From positions 2,971,001 to 3,035,000 of the forward strand of contig NZ_VFPT01000001.1 of assembly GCF_006716865.1 (NCBI RefSeq): a DNA stretch of 64,000 bases, written 5' to 3'. The position numbers were made by a program, and so were the translations under genes. Positions 37,157 to 46,323 of this stretch are shown here, piece after piece. Every line of letters starts with the position of its first letter. Within the stretch, counting starts at the first letter, position 1. This DNA is from Roseinatronobacter monicus (lineage in GTDB: Bacteria; Pseudomonadota; Alphaproteobacteria; Rhodobacterales; Rhodobacteraceae). Below the pieces are notes generated by a model. It was not told the origin of the DNA. It did no database searches and saw only the letters and a program-made list of their open reading frames with translations.

Positions 37157-38230
37157 TTGAATGCTGTCATCGACCTCAACACTGCGTCGGTTCCAGATCG
37201 TGTTCTTGCGACAACAGCAATCGCACTGTCGGCTGGCATGGCTTCGGCTCAGGGCGTATCGCTGTCCGGTGACGGTCGCATGGGTCTGATCTATGATGGC
37301 GACGACATCCGTTTCACAAGCCGTGCTCGCGTAACATTCACACTGTCCGGCGAAACTGATTCCGGTCTGGCATTCGGCGGTTCGTTCCGCGCAGACAATG
37401 CAAGCAACGCTGCTTCCGGTTCTGCTGGCAACGTGTTCATCTCCGGTGACTTCGGTCGTCTGGCAATGGGCGACGTAGACGGTGCCGCTCTGGCAGCAGT
37501 TGGCGACCTGTACTCGGTTGGCCTGACAACACTGGGCGACGCACATGAAATGAACTACATCGGCCGCCTGCTGGGCGACACGATCAATGACGAAGACGAC
37601 GGCGTGGCCCAATTCAGCGGCGTTTCAATTCCTAGCCTGTTCCCACGCGCCCTGTACTCCTACAGCATCGATGGCTTCAGCTTCTACGCAAGCGTGTCAA
37701 ACCCGGTCACAGTTCGTGTAAACAATGCGACTGCATTTAATACCCAAACTGGTCTGGCAACATCAAACGGTGACAGCCTTGGTACAATCACTGAGTTCGG
37801 TGTAGGCGCAAGCTACAGCATCGACGGCTTCACAGGTGCCTTGGGCTATGAGCGCGCTCGTGCCAACCCTGCTTCGGTAACCGGCCTTGACTCGATCACA
37901 TTCGGTCATCTGGCAGCAAGCGCTGAATACAGCATGGACGGCATCTCGGTTAAAGCAATCGTTGGCCGTGCAATGAACGACCTGAAAGAGATCATTGAAG
38001 ACGAAGATGGCAGCAAAACTCAGTACGGTCTGGGCGTCAGCGGCACATTCGATGCGACAACAGTCACAGCATTCGGTCGTCGTGATTTCGCAAAAGACCG
38101 TTACCTCGGTCTGGGCGCAAGCTACGATCTGGGCGGCGGCGCTTCGATCAAGGGCGGTGTTGTCCACGTGAGCCCGAACGTTGGTAGCTCGGAAACACGC
38201 GCTGACTTCGGTCTGGCCTTCACATTCTGA
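37157..38230 (+). CDS. Outer-membrane porin, copy 2, 5' end replaced at the island border
   Basis: The body from LATTAIALSAGMASAQ onward is a normal porin of about 340 residues. It has the SLSGDGRMGLIYDG start of the mature barrel, GDFGRLAMGDVDGA, and the AFTF end with a terminal phenylalanine. The expected MKK start is absent. The frame upstream instead reads into unrelated sequence, and the only in-frame start is a TTG at 37157 without a ribosome-binding site. The signal peptide n-region would then carry two aspartates. The gene may be silent, or expressed only after recombination. Terminator and following lipoprotein gene mirror copy 1. Confidence 0.75.
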   Translation: MNAVIDLNTASVPDRVLATTAIALSAGMASAQGVSLSGDGRMGLIYDGDDIRFTSRARVTFTLSGETDSGLAFGGSFRADNASNAASGSAGNVFISGDFGRLAMGDVDGAALAAVGDLYSVGLTTLGDAHEMNYIGRLLGDTINDEDDGVAQFSGVSIPSLFPRALYSYSIDGFSFYASVSNPVTVRVNNATAFNTQTGLATSNGDSLGTITEFGVGASYSIDGFTGALGYERARANPASVTGLDSITFGHLAASAEYSMDGISVKAIVGRAMNDLKEIIEDEDGSKTQYGLGVSGTFDATTVTAFGRRDFAKDRYLGLGASYDLGGGASIKGGVVHVSPNVGSSETRADFGLAFTF

Positions 38231-38252
38231 TTTAACTCAGATCGTGATCTGG

Positions 38253-38279
38253 AAAGAGCGGGCATTTGCCCGCTCTTTT
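38253..38279 (+). terminator. Terminator after porin 2
   Basis: The 11-bp stem (38253-38263 with 38268-38278) and ATTT loop are identical to those after porin 1, followed by TTTTCTTTTT. Confidence 0.9.
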
Positions 38280-38360
38280 CTTTTTGATAACAGCACTCTT
38301 CACACAGACCCTAAATTCCGGGTAATTTATGCCAAACCAACAAACCATAAGGCAGGCAGT

Positions 38361-38504
38361 ATGAAACCCTTGAAAATCTCGGCACTTGGTATGCTCCTTG
38401 GCGTGTTCCTGCTCTCGGGGTGTGAAACCACATCCGCCGCCCTCGACGGTGTCGGCGGCGTCTTTATCGGCGCGGGGCAGGATGTGCGCAGCGTTGCCAG
38501 ATAG
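38361..38504 (+). CDS. Small entericidin-like lipoprotein after porin 2
   Basis: A 47-residue product with a lipoprotein signal ending in LLSGC (C21), then ETTSAALDGVGGVFIGAGQD and VRSVAR. The layout matches the 50-residue lipoprotein after porin 1 and entericidin-like peptides. The ATG at 38361 is preferred, with GGCAGG upstream. It lies 82 bases after the terminator and so needs its own promoter or read-through. The role is unknown; an envelope-stress or toxin/antidote role as proposed for entericidins is only a guess. Confidence 0.65.
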   Translation: MKPLKISALGMLLGVFLLSGCETTSAALDGVGGVFIGAGQDVRSVAR

Positions 38505-38574
38505 GCAGGGCTTGCACCGCAGCCCTATGGGCGGCACACTTGCCCCAATGTGACGAATCGCAAAGGTCTGACCG

Positions 38575-38853
38575 ATGCTCCGCCCCCTTTTCGCCTGCCT
38601 GCTGCTTGCCCTGCCCGCCTCTGCGCAGGAACTTGGGCCAAAAGTCTCGGGCGATGCGCGGATGGGGCTGGTCTATGATCGCCCGCCCGACTGGGCGCAG
38701 CAACGCGAAAACGGGCTGCGCATGACTGCCCGCGCACGGCTGAAGTTTGAATTTACCGGCGAAACCGATGGCGGGGTGCGGTTCGGGGCGGCGTTCAAAC
38801 TTGACCCCGACACCCAGCGCCCCAGATCACCGCGCATCTTCATCGGAGAATGA
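38575..38853 (+). CDS. Porin-like short protein (N-terminal porin fragment)
   Basis: The 92-residue product has a signal peptide (MLRPLFACLLLALPASAQ) and then a segment that follows the first strands of the neighbouring porins: KVSGDARMGLVYDRPP, TARARLKFEFTGETDGGVRFGAAFKL, RIFIGE. It stops where the porins continue with GEFGRLRMGD. It is either the remnant of a full porin or a conserved mini-protein. Codon use is normal for the chromosome and the frame is clean, which argues against simple decay. It ends 7 bases before yggS. Confidence 0.65.
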   Translation: MLRPLFACLLLALPASAQELGPKVSGDARMGLVYDRPPDWAQQRENGLRMTARARLKFEFTGETDGGVRFGAAFKLDPDTQRPRSPRIFIGE

Positions 38854-38860
38854 CACCCCC

Positions 38861-39508
38861 ATGTCCCTGACAGACATCCGCGCCCGGATCGCGGCGGCAG
38901 AAGCTGCGGCGCAGCGTCCCAGCGGCTCGGTCCAGTTGATCGCTGTGTCCAAAGAACAACCCGAAGACCGCGTCTTGCCTGTACTGGACGCAGGCCACCG
39001 CCTGTTCGGCGAAAACCGCGTGCAGGAAGCCGCCGGAAAATGGCCCGGCTGGCGCGACCGCTTCGGCGACGTCGCGGTGCATCTGCTCGGCCCGTTGCAA
39101 AGCAACAAGGCACGGCAAGCGATGGAGTTGTTTCAGGCCATCCATTCCCTCGACCGGCCCAAACTCGCCCAGAGTTTCGCACGCCTTGCGCAAGAGTTGG
39201 GCCACTGCCCCGATCTGTTCGTGCAGGTCAACACAGGGGCAGAGCCGCAAAAGGCCGGCGTGCTGCCCGATGATGCCGACCGCTTCATCAAGGACGCCCG
39301 CGCACTGGACCTGCCAATTGTCGGCGTCATGTGCATCCCGCCCGTCGACGAAGACCCCGCCGCCCATTTCGCCCAACTGGCCGATATTGGCGCGCGCAAC
39401 GGGCTGGAGAGCCTGTCAATGGGCATGAGCGATGATTTCGAAATTGCGATTGCGCAGGGCGCCACCCATGTGCGCGTCGGCTCCGCCATATTCGGCGCGC
39501 GGCGCTAG
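38861..39508 (+). CDS. PLP homeostasis protein, YggS family
   Basis: YggS/PLPBP proteins bind pyridoxal phosphate and balance vitamin B6 and amino-acid pools. The 215-residue protein has the PLP lysine in LIAVSKEQP, followed by FGENRVQEA, HLLGPLQSNKA, VQVNTGAEPQKAG, LSMGMSDDFEIAI and RVGSAIFGAR, all family hallmarks. The ATG at 38861 follows the mini-porin stop by 7 bases. The frame is open upstream but overlaps that gene, so the internal start is preferred. Confidence 0.92.
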   Translation: MSLTDIRARIAAAEAAAQRPSGSVQLIAVSKEQPEDRVLPVLDAGHRLFGENRVQEAAGKWPGWRDRFGDVAVHLLGPLQSNKARQAMELFQAIHSLDRPKLAQSFARLAQELGHCPDLFVQVNTGAEPQKAGVLPDDADRFIKDARALDLPIVGVMCIPPVDEDPAAHFAQLADIGARNGLESLSMGMSDDFEIAIAQGATHVRVGSAIFGARR

Positions 39509-39660
39509 GGGCACACAGGGCTATATGACCGATTGAACGCTGTGCGGGCGGTCGCGCAGTGCATCACGCCCCGCCGCATCAGCCCGCACCCACGGCACTT
39601 TGCGGCGCGGCGGCCTTCGCGTCCGCGCGGCGCAAGTCAGACGTTCAGCGGGTTGGCCCC

Positions 39661-41472
39661 TCACCCCGCCGCCTTCTCCTCCAGCGCCAGCCATTCTTCC
39701 TCGGCCAGTTCCAGCGCGGTCTGGCGCGCGGCCATCGCCTCGGTCGCCTTGCGGAACTTGACCGGCTCGCGCGTGAACAACTCGGCATCGGCCAGCAGCC
39801 CGGCCAGCTTCGCAATCTCTGCCTCCAGCCGCGCGATCTCGGCGGGCAGTTTTTCCAGCCGGTGCGTCTCGGTATAGCTCAGGCCAGTCTTGGCTTTCGC
39901 CTTGCTCTTGCCCTTCTCCTTGCTGCGCGGGGCGGGCGCAGATTGCGCCGCAGGGGCCTCTCGCTCACTGCGCTGCGCCAGATAATCCGACCACCCGCCC
40001 GCATAGGCCGTCACACGCCCCTCCCCCTCAAACACCAACGTGGTCGAGGCGATGCGGTCAATGAAATCGCGGTCGTGGCTGACCAGCAGCACCGTGCCGT
40101 CAAACTCGCTCAGGATATCTTGCAACAGGTCCAGCGTTTCCACATCCAGATCATTGGTCGGCTCGTCCAACACCAGCAGATTGGCAGGCTGCGCCATGAT
40201 CCGCGCCAGCAACAGCCGCGCCCGCTCGCCCCCCGAAAGCGACCGCACAGGCGCGCGCGCCTGCGCCTCATCGAACAGAAATTCCTTCAGATAGCCGACC
40301 ACATGCTTGGGCTGGCCCCGCACCATGACCTGATCCGCCTGCCCCGGCACCCGCATCAGCGGATCACCCGTCAGGTTCTCCCAGAGCGAGGCATTCGGGT
40401 CCAGTTGCGCACGGCTCTGGTCGAAAATGGCAGTTTCCAGATTGGTGCCGCGCCGGATATTGCCCGCATCGGCCTCTTCCGCGCCGGTAATCATGCGCAG
40501 CAGCGTCGTCTTGCCCGCACCATTCGGGCCGACAAAGGCCACACGTTCCCCGCGCGTCACCCGCAACGAGAAATCGCGCAGGATCAGGCGATCGCCATAG
40601 GCCTTATGCACATTCTCCAACTCGGCCACCAGCTTGCCCGACGGGGCAGCCGCTTCCATCGCCATGGCCGCCGTGCCCTGCCGCCGGATCTGGCTTGCAC
40701 GCTCGGCGCGCAAATCCTGCAACGCGCGCACGCGGCCCTGATTGCGCTTGCGCCGCGCGCTGATCCCTTCGACAGCCCAGCGCGCTTCGGCCTTGATCTT
40801 GCGGTCCAGCTTGTGGCGGGCGTCATCTTCCTGCGCCCAAAGTGTGTCGCGCCATTCCTCGAACCCGTCAAAACCGGATTCGCGCCGCCGCACCTGCCCC
40901 CGGTCAATCCACAAAGTGGCACGGCTGAGCGCGCGCAGAAACGCACGGTCATGGCTGATCAGCACATAGGCCGCGCGCGTCTCGCGCAGGCGCGCTTCCA
41001 GCCAGCCAATGGCGTGAATGTCCAGATGGTTTGTCGGCTCGTCCAACAGCATCAATTCGGGCGCTTCGGCCAGCAGTTTGGCCAATGCCGCGCGCCGCCG
41101 CTCCCCGCCCGAGGCCTTTTCGGGGTCAAGGCTGGGGTCGAAATCAAGCCCCTCAGCCGCCATCTCGATGCGGTATGTCTCGGCAGGGTCAAGGTTTTGG
41201 GCGGCATACTCGCCCAGCGTGTCAAACCCGGCGAAATCCGGGTCCTGCTCCATATAGCCCACTGTCACACCGGGCGAGAGGCTGCGCGCGCCTTTGTCCG
41301 TTTCGACAAGGGCTGCCATGACTTTCATCAGCGTAGATTTGCCAGAGCCGTTGCGGCCCACAAGGGCCACACGGTCATTGGGCTGAACAACCAGATCCAA
41401 CCCGTCAAAGACAGGATTGCCACCATAGGTCAGCGAGATATTCGAGAGTTGCAGAAGGGGTGTTTGTGCCAT
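39661..41472 (-). CDS. ABC-F family ATPase, Uup-like
   Basis: This soluble 603-residue protein has two ABC domains with Walker A (GRNGSGKST and GPNGAGKTT), signatures (SGGERRR and SGGERAR), DEPTNHLD and DEPTNDLD, a linker between them, and a lysine/alanine-rich stretch leading to a C-terminal coiled coil (about 530-600). That C-terminal arm is typical of Uup, which acts in ribosome or replication-related functions. The ATG at 41472 (MAQTPLLQLSN) is preferred over upstream in-frame codons. There are no membrane segments, so it is not a transporter. Confidence 0.9.
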   Translation of the reverse strand: MAQTPLLQLSNISLTYGGNPVFDGLDLVVQPNDRVALVGRNGSGKSTLMKVMAALVETDKGARSLSPGVTVGYMEQDPDFAGFDTLGEYAAQNLDPAETYRIEMAAEGLDFDPSLDPEKASGGERRRAALAKLLAEAPELMLLDEPTNHLDIHAIGWLEARLRETRAAYVLISHDRAFLRALSRATLWIDRGQVRRRESGFDGFEEWRDTLWAQEDDARHKLDRKIKAEARWAVEGISARRKRNQGRVRALQDLRAERASQIRRQGTAAMAMEAAAPSGKLVAELENVHKAYGDRLILRDFSLRVTRGERVAFVGPNGAGKTTLLRMITGAEEADAGNIRRGTNLETAIFDQSRAQLDPNASLWENLTGDPLMRVPGQADQVMVRGQPKHVVGYLKEFLFDEAQARAPVRSLSGGERARLLLARIMAQPANLLVLDEPTNDLDVETLDLLQDILSEFDGTVLLVSHDRDFIDRIASTTLVFEGEGRVTAYAGGWSDYLAQRSEREAPAAQSAPAPRSKEKGKSKAKAKTGLSYTETHRLEKLPAEIARLEAEIAKLAGLLADAELFTREPVKFRKATEAMAARQTALELAEEEWLALEEKAAG

Positions 41473-41825
41473 GGCGCCGATATAGGCCTCTGTGCGCAGC
41501 AGGGAAAGGGGGATTCGTCGCGCAGCCACGCCTTGCGCTGTCGATCTGCGCGCCACGCCAGCACAGCGGCAATCACCGCCCCCGTCGCCACAAGACTGGC
41601 ACTATCTGCGGCCACAGGCACTGGCACCGGACCCCGCGCCAGCGCCACGCTCATCAAACTGCCCGTGCCAAGGCGTGGATGCGCGCGGCGAAAACGCTTG
41701 CGGTAGCAATCCGCGACATGCGCCTCATACAACATCTGCGCCATCAGGGTCGGCCAGTCGCGCTTTGGGTGCGCCAGCAGCACGCGCGCTGCCGCACAGA
41801 TATCGCCTTGCGTGATCTCACGCAT
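41430..41825 (-). CDS. DUF7742-like protein downstream of the GTA operon
   Basis: The N-terminal part (MREITQGDICAAARVLLAHP, then HVADCYRKRFRRAHPRLGTGSLM) matches a small conserved protein that I recall downstream of GTA genes in Rhodobacteraceae. A hydrophobic segment follows (ASLVATGAVIAAVLAW). The frame runs 43 bases into the ABC-F gene, so the extreme C-terminus may not be conserved. It starts 100 bases after the g15 stop, behind a very strong hairpin. Function unknown. Confidence 0.7.
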   Translation of the reverse strand: MREITQGDICAAARVLLAHPKRDWPTLMAQMLYEAHVADCYRKRFRRAHPRLGTGSLMSVALARGPVPVPVAADSASLVATGAVIAAVLAWRADRQRKAWLRDESPFPCCAQRPISAPWHKHPFCNSRISR

Positions 41826-41841
41826 CGCCACCGCCACGCGC

Positions 41842-41922
41842 CGCCCCCGCGCGCAAGCGGCAAGCAAACCGGCAGCGCCGGTTTGCGGGGGTGGGTGGGT
41901 GGGCCGCTTGCGCGCGGGGGCG
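41842..41922. repeat. Nested perfect hairpins with a G-quadruplex motif at the GTA 3' end
   Basis: A perfect 20-bp inverted repeat (41842-41861 with 41903-41922) encloses a perfect 10-bp hairpin (41864-41873 with 41877-41886, loop AGC) and GGGGGTGGGTGGGTGGG (41887-41903) on the plus strand. It begins 2 bases past the g15 stop and ends 17 bases before the next gene. It may act as terminator or mRNA-end stabiliser for the GTA operon; there is no T-run. Confidence 0.75.
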
Positions 41923-41924
41923 CA

Positions 41925-44900
41925 TCACTGGCCCAATTCCAGCCGGGCAAAGGGGCCGGGTCCGAACACATCCGACAGTTGCGCCACTTCAATCGCAAAA
42001 CTGCCCGCACCCCCATCCTGCACCTGCGCCTGCGCGGTATAGGTGAATTCCGGCACATCACAGACCACCTCTCGCAACACCGCGCCGCCCTTGCGCACCC
42101 GCAGGATATAGCGCTCAAAGGCCTCTGACAGCGGCACTTCGGCCAGCCCCCAGCCATCACCCCCCCGCCGCGTGCGCCTTACCCAAGCCAGATGCAGATC
42201 GCCCCCGCCCCCCCAACGCGCGCGCAGATGCACAGGCCGATAAGGGCGCAGGCCCACGCCTGTGAACACCGCTGTCACATCGTGATGGCTCGGGTCACTC
42301 AGCGGGCGGCTGGCAGGCCCGATGCGATATGTTCGCGCCAGACCAAAACCGTCCAGCGGCAGGGCCAGTTGTTCCAGCGCGGCATCGATCATCACCACCA
42401 CCGCCCCGGTGCCCAGACTTGCGGCATCACCCCATCGGTGCCCTGCTGCCCGCGCAGACGCAGGCGCAGATCATAGACACCGGGGGCGACCAACTCTGCC
42501 TCGGCGAATTGAAACAACTCCCACTCGGCCCCCATGCCGATGACCATCAGATTGGCCCCGCCCAGCACCGCTGCAGGCGCGACCGAATCCAGACCGCCCG
42601 ACAGCATCCGCACCCGCAGCGCAGGCCCGCGATCCCACAGGCCCGGCCCGGCGGCAAACAAAGGTGTTTCCGTCACGCCAATCCGCGCCGGGCGGGCCAC
42701 CAGCGCGTCCAACGCGAACGCCTCTGGCCCCGTGCGGTGATGTACCACCACCAGCCCCGGCCAGGCGCGCGCCGAAACCGCCAGCCACGGGTGCTGGGGC
42801 ACCTCTTCGCCGGTAATCAGCGGCAGGTCCAGAAAGACAGGTTGCACTGGTGCGGGCGGTTGATAGGGGGTCAGGGTGCCACCTGCGCGCGCCGTCTCGC
42901 CCCATTCATAGACCGCGTCTTCCACGCGCGTGGCCTCTACCTCGCGCCCGGCGGACAGGGTAACGCGGTCGATCCGCCACAGCGCCCCACCCGCGCCCAT
43001 ATCCAGCGCCACCACATCGCCCGCCCCCAAGTCACGCGAGGGCGGCAGCCGAAACCGCGCCGTGTCCCGCGCCACCCGCGCCTGTGCCAGCCAACGCTCG
43101 GCAATCAGCACGGCCTCGCCCTCGGTCAGCACCAACGGCAGATCAGAGCCAGAGGCCCGGCTTTCGCTGTCCCCCGGAAAGCTCGCCTCGGCCACGCGCA
43201 TGTCGAAATCCGCGCCCTCCTCGACATAGCCCAGCCGGACGCGGCCAGAGAGTTCCGCCTCTGGCGCGCGGGTCAGGGCCAGATCACCGCTGTCATGGCG
43301 CAGCATATCATCCGGCCCAAGGGCGGCAACCGCCTGCCCGTTGCGCATCAAGAACCGCAGCACGCCGCCACGCTCCACCGCCTCGACGCCATATGCCAGC
43401 ATCAGCGCCTGCAACATGGCGCGCGGTGCCTCGGTCGAAGCAAAGGCAAACCCGCGCACTACGCCGTAAACCCTGCTCACATCGACATCCCGAACACCTG
43501 CGCGCGCGCAAATCTCGGCGATCACGCCGTCCAGCGGCTGGCCGGTTGCGCGCCCTGTGATCCAATGCCCGCGCTGCCAGTTCGCGCCATCCGACCACAA
43601 CGCCTGATTGCCCGGAAACCACGGATAAGGCCGCGCATCCCATGCCCAAAGATGCGCGCGCGCCATATCGACCATCGGCCCGCCATAGACCTCAGATACG
43701 GGGTTATGCGCAGGATCGGCCCAATAGGAATTGACCGCCCGCACATATTGCATCTGAACAGCATCATCGCGCCACCCGCGCGAGAAATGCGGCATGAAGG
43801 ATTCAGAGGATTTCGGGTCCAGAAACACATTCGGCTGGTTCGTGCCCCGGTCAATCGCCGCGCAGCCATATTCGGTGAACCAGAACGGTTTTGAACGGGG
43901 CACCCATGCCGTCGGGCTGGCCGCACGCACCCCATCCACGCGCTCATGATGGTCATTTTCCCACCAGCTGCGCAAATCCTTGTTGCGCCAGATCCAGTCT
44001 TCCTGCCAGTCAGAGCTGTCCACTATGGGGGTGCGGCTTTGCGCGCGGCGGTCGGTTTCAGTGGCATAAAACCAGTCATACCCCTCACCCCCCGCAACAT
44101 TGGCGCGCAGATAGTCCAGATTATAGACACTGCCCCAATCTGCATCCAGATGCGCCCGCCCGTCCCGCCAATCCGACAGCGGCATGTAATTGTCGATTCC
44201 GATGAAATCTATGTTCTCATCCGCCCAAAGCGGGTCAAGGTGGAAGAACCGGTCGCCCTGCGCGGTGATGTAGCCGAAATATTCCGACCAGTCGGCGGCA
44301 TAGGTCAGCTTCACCTCCGGCCCCAGCAGGGCGCGCACCTCGGCGGCAAGCGCGATCAGCGCAGCCACAGCCGGAAAGCTGTGCGCCGCCCCGCGAATCT
44401 GTGTCAGGCTGCGCATCTCGGAGCCGATGCAAAACGCATCCACCCCGCCCGCCGCCGCGCAGAGCGCCGCCTGATGCAGAATGAACCGCCGGTAGCGCCA
44501 TTCTGACGGGCCCGAATAGGTGACTCCGCCCGACGAGACAGCGAAGTCGCTGGCCTGCGCTGTCCCGAAGAACGCGGCGACGTCCGCCTCGGCCTGCATT
44601 GTCCCGTCCGCGCTGCCGGGCTGGCCCGGTGCTTTTGCCGTGGTGATGCGTCCGCGCCAAGGCAAGACGGGCTGATCCCCAGCATAGGACCACGGGTCGG
44701 GCAGGCCGTTTTCGGGCAGGATTTCCATCAGGATGAACGGGTAATACACAACCGCCTGCCCGCGCGCTTTCAACGCGCCAATCGCCTCGATCACCGAGGC
44801 GTCAGAGGGGGTGCCGCCATAAACCAATTCCCCTGCAACACGCGCCACTTCGGGCGTGGCAAGGGCGGCGCGGCCCGTCACGGACCACGGCTGCGCCGGG

Positions 44901-45879
44901 GCCAGGCGGCTGGAATATTCGACTTTCGGCGCGATCTGGCACAGGCCCGCGCGCAAATCAGACCCGAACCACGACACGATCAACAACGCAGAGCGGCATT
45001 GGGGCAACTCACGCACCAATGTGTCCAGCGCCGCCTCGACATCACTGACCCCTGTAGGGGAGTTCAGATTCATCGGCGTGCTGACAGGGTTGATAAACGG
45101 CTGCAAAAAGGCCAGCGCCAGCGGATTAAGGTTTGCCTCATCCAGAATATGCGAGCGGTTTCGCGTATAGATCGGGGTGGTGCTCAGCGCGAAATCCCCT
45201 GAGCCCGGCATCAGGGCCACGGCCTGCACATGGTCGCTCAGGCTCTGCGCCCCCTCAGTTTGGGTGTTGCGGCTGACCTCGAAACTCAGTTGCGGCACGC
45301 GGTTGCCGAAAGCGCCCAGCTCAAGATCTTCAATCACGACATAGGCAATGCCGCGATAGGCAGGCGCTTGGCCCGCCCCCTCCAGCGCCTCGATCAGCGG
45401 GTCGGGAAGCTGGTCTTCGCCACCCAGATACAGCCGCAGGTTCAGATCGGCGGGGGCGATTTCCTGCCCATCCGCCCAGATGCGCCCAACCCCAAGGATC
45501 GGCCCTTCGCACAGCGCCACCGCGACCGAGACCGAATAGCTGAACTCGCGCACGGTCGGCTTCTTGACGATCTTGCCGCCCCCGCCCGAACTGCGCACCC
45601 GTTCGCGGAACGTGCTGGCCCAGATCACCTGCCCGCCCAGACGCATACGGCCCCAGACGCGGGGCACTGGCGCACCCTCCATCGCGCCGGTCACACGCAG
45701 CCGGTCCATGCGGCCATGCTCGATCACCTCGGACCCCGCGCCATCAGCCGCTGGTCGATCACGCGGCCCAGTGTTGCACCGACCGCACGCCCGATCACCA
45801 TACCCGACAGGCCCAGAACAGCCCCGCCAAAGCTGGACCCCACTGCCGCACCCACCGCCGAAAGCACCAAGGTTGCCAT
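41925..45879 (-). pseudogene. GTA host-specificity / tail-tip protein gp15, with two frameshifts
   Basis: The gene should start at ATG 45879 (GGAG 5 bases upstream) with MATLVLSAVGAAVG and a glycine-rich helix. This frame stops at 45724. The next segment (to 42392) carries EVIEHGRMDRLRVTGAMEGAPVPRVWG, the glycoside-hydrolase-like TIM-barrel region and phage-tail domains. The last 150 codons (LALPLDGFGLARTYRIGPAS to the 41925 stop) are in a third frame. Adding one G near 45738-45741 and one near 42404-42407 gives about 1318 residues, the expected gp15 size. Both sites are G-runs. Either the protein is truncated or the assembly has homopolymer errors. Confidence 0.88.
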
Positions 45880-45882
45880 GCG

Positions 45883-46323
45883 TCACTCCATTCGATCAAA
45901 AACTGCGGGAAAGGTGAAACGCGCCACGATCCGGCGCGCCCAAGGGGCAGACAGCGGCGCTTGCACCACACCTGCGCGCGGGCAGGCATGGATGAACTGC
46001 GCGCCGCTTGCGCATTGAATGCCCAGATGCTTGGCCAGCGCGCGGCTTTGCAGCCGGAACAGCAGAACCTGCCCGTCTGCGGGCACGAATGCAGGCGTCA
46101 TATGGCGCATCAAAGCCTGCCAAAGTGCCTCATCCCTGCCTGCCTCGGCCCAACTGGGGGAATAATCCGGCAGGGGTTCGGGTTCTGCCCCGCATTGCGC
46201 GCGCCAGATGCCCCGGATCAGGCCCAGACAATCCGCCCCCGCCCCGCGCAAACTGGCGCGGTGGTGATAGGGTGTGCCGCTCCAGTGCTGCGCATGGGCC
46301 ACAATCGCCGCCTGCCCGCTCAT
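45883..46323 (-). CDS. GTA gp14, NlpC/P60-type cell-wall peptidase
   Basis: This 146-residue protein contains the NlpC/P60 catalytic cysteine in GADCLGLIRG (C32) and the histidine in LAKHLGIQ. It helps the particle cross the cell wall and is part of the tail tip. The ATG at 46323 overlaps the gp13 stop by 4 bases and is preferred to in-frame codons upstream that lie inside gp13. Size and order match RcGTA orfg14. Confidence 0.9.
   Translation of the reverse strand: MSGQAAIVAHAQHWSGTPYHHRASLRGAGADCLGLIRGIWRAQCGAEPEPLPDYSPSWAEAGRDEALWQALMRHMTPAFVPADGQVLLFRLQSRALAKHLGIQCASGAQFIHACPRAGVVQAPLSAPWARRIVARFTFPAVFDRME

Noticed and set aside
39559..41706. 715-codon plus-strand frame opposite the ABC-F gene
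   Set aside because: Antisense shadow; the minus strand carries two perfect ABC domains.
42329..43894. 521-codon plus-strand frame opposite GTA gp15
   Set aside because: Antisense shadow with R/Q/H-rich low-information sequence.
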